Shown here piece by piece: positions 6,776-9,331 of a stretch of DNA of 9,331 nucleotides (position 1 is the first letter of the stretch; every line of letters begins with the position of its first letter). Position numbers and translations under genes: made by a program. The notes beneath the pieces were generated by a model. That model ran no database searches, was not told where the DNA came from, and saw nothing but the letters and a program-made list of their open reading frames with translations. The DNA comes from Nostocaceae cyanobacterium CSSed10_463m. Its GTDB lineage: Bacteria; Cyanobacteriota; Cyanobacteriia; Cyanobacteriales; Nostocaceae. The stretch lies in contig PWQB01000575.1 in assembly GCA_003556955.1 (NCBI GenBank), positions 1-9,331 of the forward strand, given 5' to 3'.

Positions 6776-7582
6776 AAGACGCTTATTCATCCTACTGCTG
6801 TAATTCATCCTCAATCGGAACTCCATCCTACAGTGCAAGTCGGTGCTTATGCTGTAATTGGAGCGCACGTCAAAGTCGGTATGGAAACGATTATTGGCGC
6901 TCATGCAGTCCTAGAAGGACCTTGTGAGATTGGGGCGCGAAATCAAATTTTTCCAGGCGCAGCTATCGGTATGGAACCCCAGGATCTGAAGTTTGTCGGA
7001 GAACCAACTTGGGTCAAAATTGGTGACAATAACTTAATTCGTGAGTATGTCACTATTAACCGTGCTACTGGTGCTGGGGAAGCTACGGTGATTGGCAACA
7101 ATAACCTATTAATGGCTTATGTCCACGTAGCTCATAACTGCATAATTGAAGACAATGTAATTATTCCTAACTCAGTGGCATTGGCTGGTCATGTCCACAT
7201 AGAGTCACGCGCTCGGCTCGGCGGAGTTTTGGGCGTGCATCAATTTGTTCGCATTGGTCAACACGCAATGGTCGGGGGTATGGCACGTATTGACCGGGAT
7301 GTGCCGCCTTATATGTTGGTGGAGGGAAATCCATCACGAGTCAGAACCCTGAATCTAGTGGGACTCAAACGTTTTGGGATGAGTTCTAGCGACCTGCAAG
7401 TTCTCAAAAAAGCATTTCGGATTCTCTATCGCTCTGGCTTGAGTTTTAAGGAGGCTTTGGAACAGCTTGAGCAATTGGGCGAAACTGAACAGTTGCAATC
7501 GCTGCGTCGGTTTTTACTATTGTCTCAAATGCCGGGAAGACGTGGTTTAATTCCAGGGAAGGAAAAAACTATGCGTGATTAA
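6773..7582 (+). CDS. lpxA: UDP-N-acetylglucosamine O-acyltransferase
   Basis: Cytosolic trimeric enzyme that transfers a 3-hydroxyacyl chain from ACP to the 3-OH of UDP-GlcNAc, the first lipid A step. It has 269 aa, close to E. coli (262). The N-terminal two thirds is a left-handed beta-helix of hexapeptide repeats ([LIV]-G-x4: VQVGAY, VKVGME, TIIGAH, CEIGAR, VKIGDN, TVIGNN). The catalytic His is His121 in VAHNC (E. coli His125). QDLKFVGEPT (70-79), GVHQFVRIGQH and MVGGMARIDRDVPPYMLVEGNP follow, then the helical C-terminal domain (GLKRFG...). The residue aligning with the E. coli acyl-chain ruler Gly173 is Gly169, suggesting a long (C14-type) acyl chain by inference. It starts with TTG. It lies 219 bp after fabZ and 133 bp before lpxB; palindromes of one family lie on both sides. 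Confidence 0.96.
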   Translation: MKTLIHPTAVIHPQSELHPTVQVGAYAVIGAHVKVGMETIIGAHAVLEGPCEIGARNQIFPGAAIGMEPQDLKFVGEPTWVKIGDNNLIREYVTINRATGAGEATVIGNNNLLMAYVHVAHNCIIEDNVIIPNSVALAGHVHIESRARLGGVLGVHQFVRIGQHAMVGGMARIDRDVPPYMLVEGNPSRVRTLNLVGLKRFGMSSSDLQVLKKAFRILYRSGLSFKEALEQLEQLGETEQLQSLRRFLLLSQMPGRRGLIPGKEKTMRD

Positions 7583-7583
7583 A

Positions 7584-7677
7584 GATGAACAAGAAGAAGA
7601 CGCGATGAACAAGAAGAAGACGCGATGAACAAGAAGAAGACGCGATGAACAAGAAGAAGACGCGATGAATCGCGTCT
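7584..7677. repeat. Perfect 4 x 20-bp tandem repeat ending in a palindrome
   Basis: GATGAACAAGAAGAAGACGC occurs four times without a mismatch (7584-7603, 7604-7623, 7624-7643, 7644-7663), starting one base after the lpxA stop codon. The last copy runs into GATGAATCGCGTCT, so AGACGCGAT (7658-7666) and ATCGCGTCT (7669-7677) form a 9-bp stem around GA. The right arm occurs once but could pair with any of the left arms in the array. Perfect identity suggests recent expansion by slippage. Confidence 0.95.
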
Positions 7678-7715
7678 CTACAGGAAGTTAAATCTTAATT
7701 TTTACTATTTATCAA

Positions 7716-8882
7716 ATGCGGATATTTATCAGCACTGGTGAAGTATCTGGCGATTTGCAAGGCTCATTGCTGATTACAGCTATCCAGCGTCAAGCTGCTG
7801 CTGCGGGTTTGCAATTAGAAATTGTGGCGCTGGGTGGGGAAAAAATGGCAGATGCCGGAGCCACTATTTTGGGGAAAACTAGTGGTATTGGTTCAATGGG
7901 TTTGATAGAATCTTTGCCTTATGTTTTTCCTACTCTTCAGGTACAACGGCGAGCGATCGCCTTTCTTAAAGAAAATCCCCCTGATTTAGTGGTACTCATT
8001 GACTATATGGGGCCAAATTTGGGTATTGGTACTTATATGCAAAAGCATTTACCACAAGTCCCAGTGGTTTATTACATCGCGCCTCAAGAGTGGGCTTGGT
8101 CAATTGGTTTACGGAATACATCCCGAATTGTCGGCTTTACAAATAAACTTTTGGCTATTTTCCCCGAAGAAGCCCGTTATTTTCGGAAGAATGGCGCAGA
8201 AGTTAGTTGGGTGGGTCATCCCTTAGTTGACCGGATGCAAGATGCACCTAGTAGGGAAGCAGCCCGCGCTCAATTGCAAATTCCACCGGAACAAAAGGCG
8301 ATCGCACTACTTCCCGCTTCTCGTCGTCAAGAATTAAAATATCTCTTACCAGTCATTTTTCAAGCTGCTCAAACTATTCAAGCTAAATTACCAGAAGTCC
8401 ATTTTTGGATTCCCCTGTCATTAGAGGCTTACAGAGAGCCAATTGCAGCCGCAATTCAAAGTTATGGTTTACGAGCGACAATTTTATCTGGTCAACAAAA
8501 AGAACTATTTGCCGCAGCTGATTTTGCCATTACTAAATCTGGTACGGTCAACCTGGAACTAGCTTTATTAAATGTGCCGCAAGTGGTGGTTTATCGCCTC
8601 AATCCCATTACTGTGTGGATTGCGCGGAAAGTTCTCAGAGGGTCTATAGTTTTTGCTTCGCCACCTAATTTAGTGGTCATGAGGGAAATTATACCGGAGT
8701 TATTACAAGAGCAAGCTACAGCAGAGAATATTATTCAAGCATCGATGGAATTATTGCTAAATCCTGAGCGTAGAGCGCAAACTTTGGCTGATTATGCCGA
8801 AATGCGGCAACTTTTGGGTGAAGTGGGAGTATGCGATCGCGTTGCACAAGAAATTTTGCAAATGCTACCCACTAAAGTTTAA
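7716..8882 (+). CDS. lpxB: Lipid-A-disaccharide synthase (GT19)
   Basis: Peripheral membrane glycosyltransferase that condenses UDP-2,3-diacylglucosamine with lipid X to form the beta-1,6-linked lipid A disaccharide. It has 388 aa against 382 in E. coli. The family motif STGEVSGDLQGS is at residues 6-17. Asp96 in LVVLIDYMGPN aligns with E. coli Asp98, and Arg203 in LLPASRRQE with Arg201; both are needed for activity in the family. YYIAPQEWAW (119-128), FPEEARYF, WVGHPLVD and KSGTVNLELALLNVPQVVVYR, which holds the UDP-binding region, follow in normal order. ATG 7716 gives MRIFISTGE, the standard N-terminus; no SD lies at normal distance (AGGAAG at 7683-7688 is too far). Three of the six HIP1 sites fall here (7953, 8298, 8833). 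It is the last lpx gene of the cluster. Confidence 0.97.
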   Translation: MRIFISTGEVSGDLQGSLLITAIQRQAAAAGLQLEIVALGGEKMADAGATILGKTSGIGSMGLIESLPYVFPTLQVQRRAIAFLKENPPDLVVLIDYMGPNLGIGTYMQKHLPQVPVVYYIAPQEWAWSIGLRNTSRIVGFTNKLLAIFPEEARYFRKNGAEVSWVGHPLVDRMQDAPSREAARAQLQIPPEQKAIALLPASRRQELKYLLPVIFQAAQTIQAKLPEVHFWIPLSLEAYREPIAAAIQSYGLRATILSGQQKELFAAADFAITKSGTVNLELALLNVPQVVVYRLNPITVWIARKVLRGSIVFASPPNLVVMREIIPELLQEQATAENIIQASMELLLNPERRAQTLADYAEMRQLLGEVGVCDRVAQEILQMLPTKV

Positions 8883-8910
8883 ATTTGAATTAAGGTAAGT
8901 GATTCAAATT
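8882..8910 (+). terminator. 9-bp inverted repeat at the lpxB stop, possible weak terminator
   Basis: AATTTGAAT (8882-8890) is the exact reverse complement of ATTCAAATT (8902-8910), with an 11-nt loop; the left arm overlaps the last base of the lpxB stop codon. The stem is AT-rich and not followed by T residues, so termination would be weak. It could equally be an operator in the short gap before the methyltransferase gene. Confidence 0.35.
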
Positions 8911-8930
8911 CAGGTCAGTTTAAAGGTGTC

Positions 8931-9331
8931 ATGGCTCAGATAAAAAAAAATTCCCAAAAACGACCTATCGCCGTCGATTTATTTGCTGGTGCTGGTGGAA
9001 TGACCCTGGGCTTTGAACAAGCTGGCTTTGACGTACTTGCATCTGTAGAAATAGACCCCATACACTGTGCAACACACGAGTTTAATTTTCCTTTTTGGAA
9101 AATTTTGTGTAAATCAGTTGAAGAAATTACCAGTCAAGAAATTAGACAAAATTCATCTATAGGCGATCAAGAAATTGATGTAGTGTTTGGTGGTCCACCA
9201 TGTCAAGGTTTTTCCTTAATAGGTAAACGTTGTTTCGACGACCCTAGAAATGCTCTGGTATTTCATTATATTAGATTAGTATTAGAACTACAGCCTAAAT
9301 TTTTTGTGATTGAAAACGTCAAAGGAATGAC
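8931..9331 (+). CDS. DNA (cytosine-5) methyltransferase, N-terminal part, 3' end outside window
   Basis: 133 complete codons are visible. The protein would transfer methyl from S-adenosylmethionine to C5 of cytosine in a specific DNA site. Motif I (SAM binding) is DLFAGAGGMTLGFEQAGF at residues 16-33; the acidic SAM-ribose residue is in SVEIDP; motif IV GGPPCQGFS contains catalytic Cys91; motif VI ENVKGM begins at Glu128 just before the edge. The target recognition domain is missing, so specificity cannot be read. The stretch FEQAGFDVLASVEIDPIHC resembles, from memory, solitary cyanobacterial methylases that modify the CGATCG core of HIP1; this is a hypothesis. ATG 8931 is preceded by AAGG (8923-8926). 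Codons 4-7 contain a run of nine A. The gap to lpxB is only 48 bp, so cotranscription is possible. No restriction gene is visible. Confidence 0.93.
   Translation, partial: MAQIKKNSQKRPIAVDLFAGAGGMTLGFEQAGFDVLASVEIDPIHCATHEFNFPFWKILCKSVEEITSQEIRQNSSIGDQEIDVVFGGPPCQGFSLIGKRCFDDPRNALVFHYIRLVLELQPKFFVIENVKGM

Larger units (their letters stand above)
2152..8840. repeat. HIP1 octamers (GCGATCGC), six scattered copies
   Basis: Exact copies lie at 2152-2159 (purC), 3569-3576 and 4106-4113 (bamA), and 7953-7960, 8298-8305 and 8833-8840 (lpxB). All are inside genes and read either x-Asp-Arg (xGC GAT CGC) or Ala-Ile-Ala (GCG ATC GCN). An octamer is expected about once per 65 kb at even base composition, so this density is a strong cyanobacterial signature. 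Confidence 0.95.

Noticed and set aside
7584..7663. 20-bp repeats as a CRISPR array
   Set aside because: The units are directly adjacent with no spacers and no cas genes are present, so it is a simple tandem repeat.

Overview
The window is a piece of a filamentous, probably heterocyst-forming cyanobacterial chromosome (Nostoc/Anabaena-type). The evidence is six copies of the HIP1 octamer GCGATCGC within 9.3 kb, heptameric short tandem repeats (STRR type) just after two stop codons, a plant-like/cyanobacterial sulfolipid glycosyltransferase (SqdX), a cyanobacterial Omp85 with a long Pro/Ser/Thr-rich N-terminal linker, and mostly SD-poor gene starts. No prophage, transposase, CRISPR array, tRNA or rRNA is visible.

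Layout. Bases 1-587 hold the 3' half of a GT4 glycosyltransferase, best read as SqdX. A repeat-rich gap (588-783) separates it from a convergent small gene (784-1044, minus strand) for an 86-aa conserved cyanobacterial protein of unknown function. A 700-bp AT-rich stretch without a convincing gene (1045-1751) leads into purC (1752-2489). Then comes an envelope cluster, all on the plus strand: bamA/omp85 (about 2656-4902), lpxC (5135-5971), fabZ (6044-6553), lpxA (6773-7582) and lpxB (7716-8882). The window ends inside a DNA cytosine-5 methyltransferase gene (8931-9331, 3' end missing).

How the genes fit together. LpxA acylates UDP-GlcNAc, LpxC deacetylates the product, and LpxB joins two acylated sugars into the lipid A disaccharide. 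FabZ supplies hydroxyacyl/enoyl-ACP balance at the branch between lipid A and phospholipid acyl chains. The Omp85/BamA protein inserts beta-barrel proteins into the same outer membrane. This is the cyanobacterial counterpart of the proteobacterial bamA-skp-lpxD-fabZ-lpxA-lpxB cluster, with lpxC in place and no skp or lpxD in the window. SqdX (thylakoid sulfolipid) and PurC (purine synthesis) are housekeeping neighbours.

The coding part is ordinary conserved core genome. The points worth a second look are in the gaps: a perfect 4 x 20-bp tandem repeat between lpxA and lpxB ending in a palindrome related to one upstream of lpxA; two heptamer arrays; a GTA-N8-TAC (NtcA-type) motif upstream of lpxC; and a methyltransferase whose motifs make it a candidate for modifying the HIP1 core. 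I did not find a convincing new multi-gene system.
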